A stretch of DNA of 29,330 nucleotides from an uncultured Alphaproteobacteria bacterium (GTDB lineage: Bacteria; Pseudomonadota; Alphaproteobacteria; Caulobacterales; Hyphomonadaceae), in NCBI GenBank assembly GCA_903831485.1, contig CAIKXW010000078.1:1-29330 (forward strand), in the 5' to 3' direction. The translations under genes and the position numbers were made by a program. Numbering within the stretch: the stretch's first letter is position 1; every line of letters begins with the position of its first letter. Below the pieces are notes generated by a model that was given only the letters and a program-made list of their open reading frames with translations, made no database searches and was not told the origin of the DNA. Shown piece after piece: positions 14,307-23,000 of this stretch.

Positions 14307-17300
14307 CTATTCAGCCGGCGCGATAGGCGGGGCTGGCAGCGAGGCTCCACCCTCATTGTGCTTCTTCATCAGCTTGCGATCGTCCTCGGTCGGCTTGGTC
14401 GTGAGGTTGCCCGCCCAGGAACCGAACCAGCGTTCGATCGAGTCGACGAAGGTGTAGACGACCGGCACGAGGATCAGCGACAGGACCGTCGAGGAGATCA
14501 GGCCGCCGATGACGGCGATGGCCATCGAGGTGCGGAAACCCGCGCCCTCGCCGAGCCCAAGCGCCGTCGGCAGCATTCCAGCCGACATGGCGACAGTGGT
14601 CATCACGATCGGTCGCGCCCGCTCGCGGCAGGCGTCGAACAGTGCGTCATACACATTGTTGCCGCGCTGCTCCGACTCAATGGCGAACTCGACCAGCAGG
14701 ATGGCGTTCTTGGCGGCGATGCCGAGCAGCAGCACCAGGCCAATCATCACCGGCATGTCGATCGCCTTGCCGAAGATCAGCAACGCGACGAAAGCCCCGG
14801 AGAACGACAGTGGGAGCGAGGACAGGATGACCATCGGCTTGAACACCGATTTGAAGAGCAGCACCATCACCGAGTAGATCAGCGCGATACCGGCCAGCAG
14901 CGCGACGATGATGCCGCTGAACATCTCGTTCATCGCCTGTTCCTGGCCGACGCGTGCGCGCTTGACCAGGCCTTCGCCGGCGAAGATTTCCTTCATCGTC
15001 TTGGTGCCGTCGACGGCATTGGTTGCGTCGCCCGACGTGACGCCCGGCGCAAAGTCGGCCTGCACGGCCGCCATGCGCTGGCGGTCCATGCGCTGGATGA
15101 CGCCTGGGCCGGCCTCGTAGGAGATGTCAGCCACGGCATCCAGCGTGGTCGAACCGCCGCTGAGGGTCGGCACGCGCAGCTGGCCGAGCTGCGCGAGGTC
15201 GCGGCGCACCCCGTCCGGCAGGCGGACGCGGATAGCGAGGCGGCGTTCTCCCTCGGAGAATTTCGGCGTGTTGGCCTCGATGTCGCCGGAGGTTGCAATA
15301 CGCGCCACCTGGGCGATCGCGTCCGTCGACACGTTGAGGCGGGCAGCCTCGGCCGTGCGCGGACGGATGATCAGCTCAGGCCCCGGCGGATCGGGCGACA
15401 GGCGCGGGTTGCGGATAATGTCATCGAGATCCTTCATCTCGTTGAGCAAGGCCAGCTGCGCCTTCTCCAGCGCGGCGCCATCTTCGCTTGTGAGCAGGAT
15501 GTTGACGTCCGAGCCGGTCGGCCCGCCGCCGCTCATCAGCGCCGTGACGCGGATGTCTGCGATGCCTGCGAGCTGGGGACGGATGAGCTGCTTGAGCTCC
15601 TCGGTGTGCATCTTGTGGTGATCGTCCATCACGAGGATGGCCGAGCCGGAGCTCATGCCGGCTCCGCCGCCGCCGCCATTGGCTGCAGCGGCCTGGCCGC
15701 CGGCGCCGCCGGAGCCGATGGTGATGAAGACGTCCTTGGTATCGGGCTGCTTTTCCAGCAACTCGCTTAGCTCCGTCGCCGAACGCTCCATCTGCTCGCG
15801 CGTCGATCCCGGCGGGGCCGAGATGTTGAACATGATGTAGCCGGGGTCCTCCGTGGGGATGAATCCGGCGGGCAGCACCATCGCGGACACAATCGCGCCG
15901 ACGAAGGTTAGGAAACCGAAGAAGGATGCGATCAGGCGGTGCTTGAGCGCCCATTTGAGCGTATTCTCGTAGAAGCCGGGAAGCTTCCGGGCGTCGAGGT
16001 GCGCCTTGCTCGGCTTCAGGAAGTAGGCCGCCATCAGGGGCGATACGAAGCGCGCCACGAGCAGCGAGAATACAACCGCCACGGCGACCGTAATGCCGAA
16101 CTCGATGAAGAACTGGCCCGGCATGCCGCCCATGAACGAGGTCGGCAGGAACACCACGACGATCGACGCCGTGGTCGCCAGCACGGCGAGGCCGATGGCG
16201 TCGGCCCCCTCCATGGCGGCGCGGAAGGGCGTATAGCCCGCCAGCGTTCGCTTCTGGATGTTCTCCACCTCCACAATGGCGTCATCGACAAGGATGCCGA
16301 TAACGAGCGTCAGGGCCAGCAGGGTCACGACGTTCAGCGAGAAGCCGAGCATCGAGATGATCCAGAAGGTCGGGATCAGCGACAGCGGCATGGCAAGCGC
16401 GGCGATAACGGTCGCGCGCCAGTCGCGCAGGAAGAGGAACACGACGATCGCGGCGAGGATCATGCCTTCGATCAGCACGTCCTGCGTGGCGTGGAAATTC
16501 GCCTTGGTGTCGTCGGTGATCGAGAAGATCTTCGTGATCTCGAGGCCAGGATTGGCGGCTTTCAGACGTTCGATGGCGGCGTAGGCGCCGTTCTCGACAT
16601 CAACCTCGGAGGCGGTGTCGACCTTGACGATCTCGAAGCCGACGACCGGGCGGCCGTTGAGCCGCGCGAAGGAGCGGATTTCAGCCGAGCCATCGCCCAC
16701 ATCTGCGATATCCGACAGGCGCACATAGCTTTGGCCGCCGCGCAGCGGGACCGAGAGGTTGCCCAGCTCGGCGACCGTTGCGGTCTCACCGATTACGCGC
16801 GTGGTGGTCTCCGACCCGCCGACCTGTGTGACGCCGCCGCCATAGTTGCGGTAGGAGCGTTGCAGCGCGTTGTTGACGTCGGCCGCCGTTACGCCGATCG
16901 CGTCCATGCGCACCGGGTCGAGCGTGATATTGATCTCGCGATTGACGCCGCCGACGCGGCCGACCTGACCGACGCCCTTCACTGACTGCAGGTCGCGCGC
17001 GATGCGGTCATCGATGAACCAGGACAGGTCCGTGGCGGTCATCGTTGGATGGGAGACGGCGAACGTCATCAGTGCGCCGCCGGTGAAGTCGAGCGAGTTG
17101 ATCAGCGGCGGCTGGATGGCGGCCGGCAACTGGTTGCGCACCTGATTTACGCGCTGTTCGACGTCGTCCTTCGCCTTCTGAAGGTCGGTGCCGATCTTGA
17201 ACTGGATGATGGTGGTCGAGGCGCCGAGCGTGACGCTGGACTGCAATAGCTCGATGTCCGGCAGGCCGGCGATCGAATTCTCGACGATCCTTGTGACCTG

Positions 17301-17489
17301 GTTCTCGAGCTCGGTGGGCGCGGCGCCCTCCTGCACGATGGTCGCGACGACCATCGGGAAGGCGATGTTCGGGTACTGCTTGATCGGCAGGCGCGAGTAG
17401 GAATAGAGGCCGGCGACCATCAGGAGGGTGAAGGCCACCACAACCGGTATGGGGTTTCGGATGGCCCAGCTGGAAATCGGGAGGTTCAT
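14307..17489 (-). CDS. RND family efflux pump inner-membrane transporter (HAE-1/AcrB type)
   Basis: A 1060-residue proton-driven RND transporter, of usual family length. It begins with the typical NLPISSWAIRNPIPVV helix, followed by a periplasmic porter domain. The proton relay is seen as D402-D403 in GILVDDAIVEVENI on TM4, matching AcrB D407/D408, and the TM10 lysine lies in GIAAKNAILLVEFA. An odd feature is a glycine/alanine-rich loop at about residues 588-612, in the second periplasmic domain, not seen in AcrB. The C-terminal tail is charged. It lies 15 bases downstream of the adaptor gene, so the two are one operon; no outer-membrane channel gene is in the window. Substrates probably include hydrophobic drugs, bile or plant compounds, but that is inferred from family only. 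Confidence 0.96.
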   Translation of the reverse strand: MNLPISSWAIRNPIPVVVAFTLLMVAGLYSYSRLPIKQYPNIAFPMVVATIVQEGAAPTELENQVTRIVENSIAGLPDIELLQSSVTLGASTTIIQFKIGTDLQKAKDDVEQRVNQVRNQLPAAIQPPLINSLDFTGGALMTFAVSHPTMTATDLSWFIDDRIARDLQSVKGVGQVGRVGGVNREINITLDPVRMDAIGVTAADVNNALQRSYRNYGGGVTQVGGSETTTRVIGETATVAELGNLSVPLRGGQSYVRLSDIADVGDGSAEIRSFARLNGRPVVGFEIVKVDTASEVDVENGAYAAIERLKAANPGLEITKIFSITDDTKANFHATQDVLIEGMILAAIVVFLFLRDWRATVIAALAMPLSLIPTFWIISMLGFSLNVVTLLALTLVIGILVDDAIVEVENIQKRTLAGYTPFRAAMEGADAIGLAVLATTASIVVVFLPTSFMGGMPGQFFIEFGITVAVAVVFSLLVARFVSPLMAAYFLKPSKAHLDARKLPGFYENTLKWALKHRLIASFFGFLTFVGAIVSAMVLPAGFIPTEDPGYIMFNISAPPGSTREQMERSATELSELLEKQPDTKDVFITIGSGGAGGQAAAANGGGGGAGMSSGSAILVMDDHHKMHTEELKQLIRPQLAGIADIRVTALMSGGGPTGSDVNILLTSEDGAALEKAQLALLNEMKDLDDIIRNPRLSPDPPGPELIIRPRTAEAARLNVSTDAIAQVARIATSGDIEANTPKFSEGERRLAIRVRLPDGVRRDLAQLGQLRVPTLSGGSTTLDAVADISYEAGPGVIQRMDRQRMAAVQADFAPGVTSGDATNAVDGTKTMKEIFAGEGLVKRARVGQEQAMNEMFSGIIVALLAGIALIYSVMVLLFKSVFKPMVILSSLPLSFSGAFVALLIFGKAIDMPVMIGLVLLLGIAAKNAILLVEFAIESEQRGNNVYDALFDACRERARPIVMTTVAMSAGMLPTALGLGEGAGFRTSMAIAVIGGLISSTVLSLILVPVVYTFVDSIERWFGSWAGNLTTKPTEDDRKLMKKHNEGGASLPAPPIAPAE

Positions 17490-17504
17490 TGTTCTTCCCT
17501 CGCC

Positions 17505-18659
17505 CTAGTTCGCAGCGGGAGCAGCCGGCGCCGGCCCCGCGCCATCCTCGACCGGACTGATGATGTCGCCGTCGAGCGTGAACGAGGAGCCCACGGCCAG
17601 CACGCGCGTGCCGGCAGGCGGTCCGTCGATGAGCTGCACGTAATCGCCGGTGCGTTCGCCGAGTTTCACGGGCGTCTGCTTTACCCGGTTATTGGCGTCG
17701 ACGACCATGACGGACGGGCCGCCCGACTCGTAGCGGACGGCGCTCGCCGGAACCGCGACGACGCCGTCGGCGCCGGTCGCGCCGAAGCGCGCTTGCGCGA
17801 AGCTGCCCGGACGCAGGCCCTTGTCGAACGGCAGCAGGATGCGCGCGCGGCCAAGGCTGGTGTTTGCATCAACACGCGGCGAGATGAAGCGGACCTTGCC
17901 TTGGATTGTCTCGCCAGTGGTGAGGGTCACCATGGCGGGGCTGCCTTCCTTCAGGAGGGCGAGCTTGGAGTCGGGCAGTTCGGCGTCGAGTTCGATGAGG
18001 CCTTCGCGCGCGATCCGGAAATACGGCGTCGTTGCACCGCCGGAGATGTCGCCCGGACGGATGGCGCGTTGCAGCACCATGCCGCCGACAGGCGCGCGGA
18101 GCGTCATGCGCGCCTGTCGCACCTTAATCTCGTTGACCTGCGCCTGCGAGGCGGCCAGCGAAGCTTCCGCGCCGGCGGTTTCCATGCGGCGCTGCTCAAG
18201 CAGCTCCTTCGAGAATGCGCCTTCCTGTTGCAGCGCTTCTGCGCGTGCAAGTTGGCTGCGCTTGAAATCGAGCGAGGCTTTCTGCGTGGCAAGCGTGGCT
18301 TCGGCCTGCGCGATCTGCGCCTGCAGCAGCGCATCGTCGAGCTTGGCCATGGCCTGGCCCTGCTTCACCCAGTCGCCTTCGTCCACATAGACGGCCGCGA
18401 CGCGATAACCGGGAAGTTCGGAGCCAACAGCCGCTTCCTCGCGCACGACCAGACGGCCCGTGGCCACGATCTCTTCGGCAAGGTTGCGCGCTTCGATCTG
18501 CGTCACACGCATCGCCTGCCCTGCGGACGCGGCCATGGCAGTCGCGCTGGCCTCTTCGGCGGGCGCAGGCTTCTGGCCGCAGGCGTGAAGTCCCAGGAAG
18601 AGCGTCCCCGCGCCGGCAATCGCCGCGAGCGAGGTGAGCGTTGTGCGCTGTTTCGTCAT
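17505..18659 (-). CDS. RND efflux periplasmic adaptor (membrane fusion protein), lipoprotein
   Basis: A 384-residue HlyD/AcrA-type adaptor linking the pump to an outer-membrane channel. The N-terminus carries a signal with a lipobox-like LHAC (about 22-26), so the protein is probably lipid-anchored. Lipoyl-like halves are visible (GYRVAAVYVDEGDWVKQGQ, then LRAPVGGMV) on either side of an alpha-helical hairpin of about 90 residues rich in Ala and Gln, followed by a beta-barrel domain (SPRVDANTSLGRARI) and a membrane-proximal domain. The ATG at 18659 has AAGGA ten bases upstream. It is the first gene of the operon with the RND pump and diverges from a TetR gene at 19033. Confidence 0.93.
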   Translation of the reverse strand: MTKQRTTLTSLAAIAGAGTLFLGLHACGQKPAPAEEASATAMAASAGQAMRVTQIEARNLAEEIVATGRLVVREEAAVGSELPGYRVAAVYVDEGDWVKQGQAMAKLDDALLQAQIAQAEATLATQKASLDFKRSQLARAEALQQEGAFSKELLEQRRMETAGAEASLAASQAQVNEIKVRQARMTLRAPVGGMVLQRAIRPGDISGGATTPYFRIAREGLIELDAELPDSKLALLKEGSPAMVTLTTGETIQGKVRFISPRVDANTSLGRARILLPFDKGLRPGSFAQARFGATGADGVVAVPASAVRYESGGPSVMVVDANNRVKQTPVKLGERTGDYVQLIDGPPAGTRVLAVGSSFTLDGDIISPVEDGAGPAPAAPAAN

Positions 18660-19032
18660 CTTATGTCCTTGCGCGTCCGTAGGGAGGCCGTGTCGCTTTC
18701 CCGCGAGCCCCGAAAAGCGAATCCCGATCGCGGGACGATCGGAAACCCGGCTTTGCGACACCACCGCGAGCATTCGGGGGGCATGCCCCATCTTCGGGAG
18801 TCACGCCCCGCTTCCGGCTCGAACTTGATGGGAGATTCCGCCGATAAATCGGACGCGCGCGGCATTCACCTGCCAAAACAGGCGAAAACAGACCGGCGGC
18901 CGTGGACTTATCGGGGAGGTCCATCTTGCCCAAACTCGGAAACTCTGGCGTTTCCCTACATCATCCTGATATACACTGCAAACATGGTGATCGTGTTAAG
19001 CCGATCACGTTTCGAAGACCGCCGAGGCGTTG
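18660..19032. other. 373-base divergent region between RND operon and TetR gene
   Basis: No credible gene. It holds the palindrome GGGGCATGCCCC (18778-18789), a CCTG/CAGG pair, a TATACA hexamer at 18970-18975 that could be the -10 of the TetR gene, and the inverted repeat at 18987-19008. The distance to the adaptor start (about 330 bases from the repeat) implies a long leader or a second promoter for the efflux operon. Confidence 0.5.
18987..19008. promoter_or_regulatory. Candidate TetR operator, perfect inverted repeat
   Basis: GTGATCG (18987-18993), spacer TGTTAAGC, then CGATCAC (19002-19008): a perfect 7-bp inverted repeat, 22 bases overall, 24 bases before the TetR ATG and just downstream of a TATACA -10-like hexamer. 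This is the usual layout for an autoregulating efflux repressor. No other site for divergent control was found. Confidence 0.55.
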
Positions 19033-19644
19033 ATGCAGATTCCACAGGAAGCAGCCGAGGTCCTGCCCGCCCGGGAAAGGATTTTGTCCGCAGCCCGCAA
19101 GATCTTCCTCGATGGAATGCCCGAACACGCAACGATGGACGCGGTCGCCCACCAAGCAGGCATGTCCAAGAAGACCATTTACCGGGAGTTCAAGAGCCAG
19201 GTTGAGCTTCTGGGCGCGCTGCTGATCGAGAACGTCGCCGACATGGGGCGCTTCCCCCAGCCGGAAGCGGGCGATGACATCGAGGTGGAGCTCTATGGCG
19301 TGCTGGTGCGGATGGTGAGCCACTTCACCAACCCGCGCTCGATGTCGCTGATGCGGCTCATCGTGTCCGAAGTCCGGCGCTATCCGGAGCTGATGACGGC
19401 GTCCAAGCCCAAGGGCTTCCCGCGCGAATTGCTCGCCACGTGGCTTTCCGCACCCGCGGTGCGCGCCCAGTACGCGATCGAAGATCCGGACGAGGCCTCC
19501 GCCATGCTGTTCGGGATGGTGATGCAGGACTCAGGCTTCCGCCTGATGTTCGACAGCAACGCGACCATGCCCCTCCACCAGATCGAAACCCGCGCGAGAC
19601 GCGCCGTGCAGATCTTCCTGCGCGGCGTGCGGAAGGGGGGCTGA
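19033..19644 (+). CDS. TetR family regulator, probable repressor of the RND operon
   Basis: A 203-residue TetR/AcrR-type regulator. The N-terminal helix-turn-helix is clear: ILSAARKIFLDG, then ATMDAVAHQAGMSKKTIYREF with the recognition helix and the terminal YxxF signature. The C-terminal part contains a hydrophobic dimer and ligand domain with MSLMRLIVSEVRRYPEL, a stretch found in AcrR-like members with the TetR_C_7-type domain. It diverges from the adaptor-pump operon. The ATG at 19033 has a GAGG ribosome binding site; a TTG three bases earlier is the less likely start. Control of the efflux genes is inferred from position. Confidence 0.92.
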   Translation: MQIPQEAAEVLPARERILSAARKIFLDGMPEHATMDAVAHQAGMSKKTIYREFKSQVELLGALLIENVADMGRFPQPEAGDDIEVELYGVLVRMVSHFTNPRSMSLMRLIVSEVRRYPELMTASKPKGFPRELLATWLSAPAVRAQYAIEDPDEASAMLFGMVMQDSGFRLMFDSNATMPLHQIETRARRAVQIFLRGVRKGG

Positions 19645-19648
19645 GCCT

Positions 19649-20734
19649 CTACTCCCCATCCGCCTCCAGCGCGGTGTCCAGTTCGAGCGCCATGCCGACA
19701 AGGATGCCCGGCAGCGCGTGGTTGCCCTCGTGGCAGGCGTATTCGTAGATCGGCTCGCGGCTGGAGCGCATCGGCATCTGGCCCTTCCACGTCTCGGTGT
19801 AGCTGATGGGATCGATCACCTCGAACTGGTAGTCGACCTCCACATCCGATACGCGACGGAAACGCTCGATGACCTTGCCCTCCTGCGACAGCGGAATGCG
19901 GCCGCGGGCCTGCAGGCGGTGCAGATTACGTGTTTCGACGACCAGCGTGTCGCCCTCCCACCAGCCAATCGAATCGCCGAACCAGGGCTGGATGTTGGCG
20001 GGAAGTTCTCGCTCCGACTCGTCCTCTTTCTTAAGGCGCACAATGCGGGCGTCGTGATTCATCTCGATCTGCAGCATCACGTGGTCGGGCGTCTGCACGA
20101 CCTGGACGTGGTTGTTGTACATCGCATTGGTGATCGGCGGTCCGCCCTGGTTGGCGAACGAGACGAGACAGCGATCGCCCAGCGTGCGGATTTCCGGTCC
20201 CGTATTCTCCGACGCGCGCGCCTGCGTCATGCGCGAGCCGGCAGCGGCATTGCCTGTGCGGTTGAACGGGATCTGCCCGTTGGCCGGCGAGACGATCCAG
20301 GACGAACGGTACTCGCCATTGACCTTGGCGTACTCGGAGCCCGGATCGATCCAGAAATTGTTGTAACCCTTGACGTCGCCACCGCCCTTGCCATCGCCTG
20401 CGCCGGCTGTTTCGGGCGTGCGCTCATTGTCGTTGCGCAACCTGACGTTGTAGTAGGAATTCTCGGTGATCTGGTCGATCTTCTCCTGCGGGATCACCAG
20501 CCCCATTCCCTGCGTGCCGTTCTGAGCATTTCGCGTCAGAGTGGTGAGCGAGGCCGTCGACCAGATGCCTTGCAGGTCCGGCTGGCCCCACGCCGTGCGC
20601 GGCGCCTTGTAGGCCGGGTCCCATGGCTTGAGCTCGCTGAAGGTCGGCAGCGCCGTCTGCTGGGCCGACGCGGGCATGGCAATCGCAGCGAATGCAATCG
20701 CGGCCAGCGATGCGCCAATAGTGACGAATTTCAT
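19649..20734 (-). CDS. Secreted protein of unknown function
   Basis: A 361-residue exported protein. The ATG at 20734 has GGAGGG as ribosome binding site and starts a clean signal peptide (MKFVTIGASLAAIAF, cleavage near ASAQQ). The mature chain has the pattern WGQPDLQGIWS near its start, DRCLVSF and YNNHVQVVQTPDHVMLQIE in the middle, then WFGDSIGWWEGDTLVVETRNL and a late EPIYEYACHEGNH. I know this pattern from many uncharacterised secreted proteins of acidobacteria and sphingomonad- or hyphomonad-like bacteria, but no function is established. Two late cysteine/histidine sites could bind metal or haem; this is speculation. It lies four bases from the stop of the convergent TetR gene. Confidence 0.8.
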   Translation of the reverse strand: MKFVTIGASLAAIAFAAIAMPASAQQTALPTFSELKPWDPAYKAPRTAWGQPDLQGIWSTASLTTLTRNAQNGTQGMGLVIPQEKIDQITENSYYNVRLRNDNERTPETAGAGDGKGGGDVKGYNNFWIDPGSEYAKVNGEYRSSWIVSPANGQIPFNRTGNAAAGSRMTQARASENTGPEIRTLGDRCLVSFANQGGPPITNAMYNNHVQVVQTPDHVMLQIEMNHDARIVRLKKEDESERELPANIQPWFGDSIGWWEGDTLVVETRNLHRLQARGRIPLSQEGKVIERFRRVSDVEVDYQFEVIDPISYTETWKGQMPMRSSREPIYEYACHEGNHALPGILVGMALELDTALEADGE

Positions 20735-20908
20735 GGAGCCCTCCCGAGGCGTTTTCATGTGGACAGACGCCGGAGTCGTCTCCGTGCGCCCTGCTCTTCA
20801 GCCGGATCAACGAAGGTGGACGCTAGTTCCGTCGCCCCGGCCTGTCGACCGCCGCCGTGCTCCACGCGCGCAATTCCCGGTGACATGCCGCGTGCGTCAA
20901 TGCTTCGG

Positions 20909-21283
20909 TCAGGCCATCGGCGCGAGCCGCATCCACACGCCCTCGCGCTCGGCGACGCGCCGCTCCACCAGCAGCCGCGCAACCTGACTATCGTCGTGGA
21001 ACGCCGATCCGACCGCGCTATCCAGCATCGCCTTGGCGAGGTTGTCGAGATCCATGTGCGGCGGGTCGCCGGTGAACTCCATGGCGATGTGCGCCGACCA
21101 GTCGCCCCAGCGCGGCCGCACCCGGAAGTGCAGGCGGAAGAAATCCTTCAGGAGGGGTTTGTAGTATTTGGCCTGCGTCGTGAGACCGTCGACAGCGATC
21201 TCGAGCGCGCCGTCCTGCTCAAGCCGTGCGCGCACCTTGCCGTGGCGCGTCCAGGGTGCGGCTGGCTGATCGTCGGCGTCCAA
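20909..21283 (-). CDS. RusA family Holliday-junction resolvase
   Basis: A 124-residue protein matching RusA, a dimeric endonuclease that cuts four-way DNA junctions (E. coli RusA has 120 residues). The hallmark is DLDNLAKAMLD then DDSQV: D78, D80, K84 and D98 correspond to E. coli D70, D72, K76 and D91, all four catalytic or essential residues. The N-terminal half (YYKPLLKDFFRLHFRVRPRWG) is divergent. The start is TTG at 21283-21281, with GAGAGG five bases upstream; no ATG or suitable GTG is nearer. RusA genes usually sit in prophages; here the neighbours are a secreted protein gene and fumC, with no phage genes in view. Cytoplasmic. Assignment is strong on motifs. Confidence 0.85.
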   Translation of the reverse strand: MDADDQPAAPWTRHGKVRARLEQDGALEIAVDGLTTQAKYYKPLLKDFFRLHFRVRPRWGDWSAHIAMEFTGDPPHMDLDNLAKAMLDSAVGSAFHDDSQVARLLVERRVAEREGVWMRLAPMA

Positions 21284-21383
21284 GCGGGCCTCTCAACGGG
21301 ACATATCCGACCCGTATAGGCCGCCGGGCCGATTCTGGAACAGCGCGGCCGGCAAGAAGACTGAAAACCTCCGAATCTCCGCC

Positions 21384-21406
21384 GCTTTGACGCTTGAACG
21401 CTTGGC
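21384..21406. repeat. Three tandem 8-base repeats upstream of fumC
   Basis: CGCTTTGA, CGCTTGAA and CGCTTGGC follow one another with period 8 (about 21383-21406), 48 bases or more before the fumC ATG, in the divergent RusA/fumC region. They contain TTGACG and TTGAAC, either of which could be a -35, but no good -10 is positioned after them. Possible regulator site. Confidence 0.35.
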
Positions 21407-21454
21407 TGGGCAGGTCTAGTCCCAGCGCACACATCGACCCTGGAGTTGCACGCA

Positions 21455-22849
21455 ATGGCCGGCAAGACGCGTACCGAAACCGATACCTTTGGCCCGATCG
21501 AAGTCGCGGCGGACCGGTATTGGGGCGCACAGGCGCAACGCTCGCTCGGCAACTTCAAAATCGGCTGGGAGAAGCAACCTGCCCCGGTCGTCCGTGCTCT
21601 CGGCATCGTCAAGCGGGCCGCCGCCGAAGCCAACCTCGAACTCGGCAAGCTCGACGCAAAGCTTGCGAAGCACATCGTCGTCGCCGCGCAGGAAGTCATC
21701 GATGGGAAACTGAACGATCACTTCCCGCTCGTGGTCTGGCAGACGGGGTCAGGCACGCAATCCAACATGAACGCGAATGAAGTGATCTCGAACCGCGCCA
21801 TCGAGATGATGGCCGGCGTGATGGGCTCGAAAAAGCCCGTGCACCCGAACGACCACGTCAACATGAGCCAGTCGTCGAACGACACCTTCCCGACGGCCAT
21901 GCACATCGCCTGCGCCGAGCAGATTTCCACCGACCTGCTCCCCGCACTCGAGCACCTGCATGCGGCACTCAAGGCCAAGTCGAAGGACTGGGCCAAGATC
22001 ATCAAGATCGGCCGCACGCACACGCAGGACGCAACCCCGCTGACGCTGGGTCAGGAATTCGGCGGCTACGCCAAGCAGATCGAGAACGGCATCGCCCGGA
22101 TCAAGTCGACGCTTCCCTCACTGTTGGAGCTGGCGCAGGGCGGCACCGCCGTCGGCACCGGCCTCAATGCGCCCAAGGGCTTCGACAAGCTCGTCGCCGC
22201 CAAGATCGCCGAGATCACCGGGCTCGCCTTCAAGACCGCGCCGAACAAGTTCGAGGCGCTGGCTGCGCACGATGCGATGGTGATGTCGCACGGCGCCATC
22301 GCCACGGTAGCAGCTAGCTGCTTCAAGATCGCCAACGACATCCGCTTCCTCGGTTCTGGCCCCCGTGCGGGCCTCGGCGAACTTGCCCTGCCGGAAAACG
22401 AGCCGGGCTCGTCGATCATGCCGGGCAAGGTGAACCCCACCCAGTGCGAAGCGATGACGCAGGTCTGCGCGCACATCATGGGCAACAACGCAGCTATCGG
22501 GTTTGCCGGCAGCCAAGGCCATTTCGAATTGAATGTCTTCAACCCGATGATGGCCTACAACTTCCTGCAATCCGTCCGGCTGCTTGCCGACGCCGCCGTC
22601 TCGTTCACCGACAACTGCGTCGTCGGCATCGAGCCGCGCATCGACAACATCGCGAAGGGCGTCGAGAACTCGCTGATGCTGGTGACCGCCCTCAACGAGC
22701 GCCTCGGCTATGACGCATGCGCCAAGATCGCCAAGACCGCGCACAAGAACGGCACCACCCTGCGCGAGGAAGCGGTCGGCGGCGGCTACCTGACCGATGC
22801 CGAATTCACCAAGCTGGTGCGCCCGGAAAAGATGATCGGACCGAAATAA
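21455..22849 (+). CDS. fumC: Class II fumarate hydratase
   Basis: A 464-residue iron-independent fumarase that interconverts fumarate and malate in the TCA cycle; cytoplasmic homotetramer. Seen: the [11 protein letters not shown] segment of the fumarase/aspartase superfamily, the catalytic histidine region [10 protein letters not shown] with H189 (E. coli H188) and the mobile signature loop [10 protein letters not shown] (318-327). Length equals the family norm (E. coli 467). The ATG at 21455 was chosen over an in-frame TTG at 21446, which would leave no room for the GGAG ribosome binding site. It is monocistronic by appearance, with a hairpin at 22879-22894 after it. No oddities. Confidence 0.98.
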   Translation: MAGKTRTETDTFGPIEVAADRYWGAQAQRSLGNFKIGWEKQPAPVVRALGIVKRAAAEANLELGKLDAKLAKHIVVAAQEVIDGKLNDHFPLVVWQTGSGTQSNMNANEVISNRAIEMMAGVMGSKKPVHPNDHVNMSQSSNDTFPTAMHIACAEQISTDLLPALEHLHAALKAKSKDWAKIIKIGRTHTQDATPLTLGQEFGGYAKQIENGIARIKSTLPSLLELAQGGTAVGTGLNAPKGFDKLVAAKIAEITGLAFKTAPNKFEALAAHDAMVMSHGAIATVAASCFKIANDIRFLGSGPRAGLGELALPENEPGSSIMPGKVNPTQCEAMTQVCAHIMGNNAAIGFAGSQGHFELNVFNPMMAYNFLQSVRLLADAAVSFTDNCVVGIEPRIDNIAKGVENSLMLVTALNERLGYDACAKIAKTAHKNGTTLREEAVGGGYLTDAEFTKLVRPEKMIGPK

Positions 22850-22878
22850 GCCGGCACCGCAGGGCTGCCGCCCGACAA

Positions 22879-22894
22879 ACCGGCGCAAGCCGGT
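22879..22894 (+). terminator. Hairpin after fumC (weak terminator)
   Basis: ACCGGC (22879-22884), loop GCAA, GCCGGT (22889-22894), 30 bases after the fumC stop, then CCTGGATC and no T-run. GCAA is a stabilising tetraloop. It may end the fumC transcript or be a relic of a dispersed palindrome. Confidence 0.4.
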
Positions 22895-22954
22895 CCTGGA
22901 TCTCCATAACAGCCGTTGCGCCTTCGCCGCCCGATCTTGTGAAAGACGCGCCCA

Positions 22955-22979
22955 GCGCACCGTGTTAAAGTCGGTGCGC
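22955..22979 (+). promoter_or_regulatory. Leader hairpin before the DUF6152 gene
   Basis: GCGCACCG (22955-22962) and CGGTGCGC (22972-22979) form a perfect 8-bp stem with a 9-base loop. The stem ends eight bases before the AAGGAGG ribosome binding site of the DUF6152 gene. It may be an operator, an mRNA 5' stabiliser or a weak attenuator; there is no T-run. Confidence 0.45.
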
Positions 22980-23000
22980 AACTCGCAAGGAGGATGAACC

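Noticed and set aside
14358..16985. Two long plus-strand open frames opposite the RND pump
   Set aside because: Antisense shadows of a certain 1060-residue gene; Arg/Asp/His-rich translations without motifs.
17793..19205. A 470-codon plus-strand open frame across the adaptor and TetR start
   Set aside because: Antisense of the adaptor, then out of frame with the clear TetR gene; no motif seen.
20909..21283. A prophage remnant around RusA
   Set aside because: No integrase, capsid, tail or lysis gene lies within the window, and flanking genes are ordinary chromosomal ones.
19718..21319. A 533-codon open frame crossing the secreted protein gene and RusA on the opposite strand
   Set aside because: It covers two genes with good evidence (signal peptide with ribosome binding site; RusA catalytic residues) and has no domain of its own.
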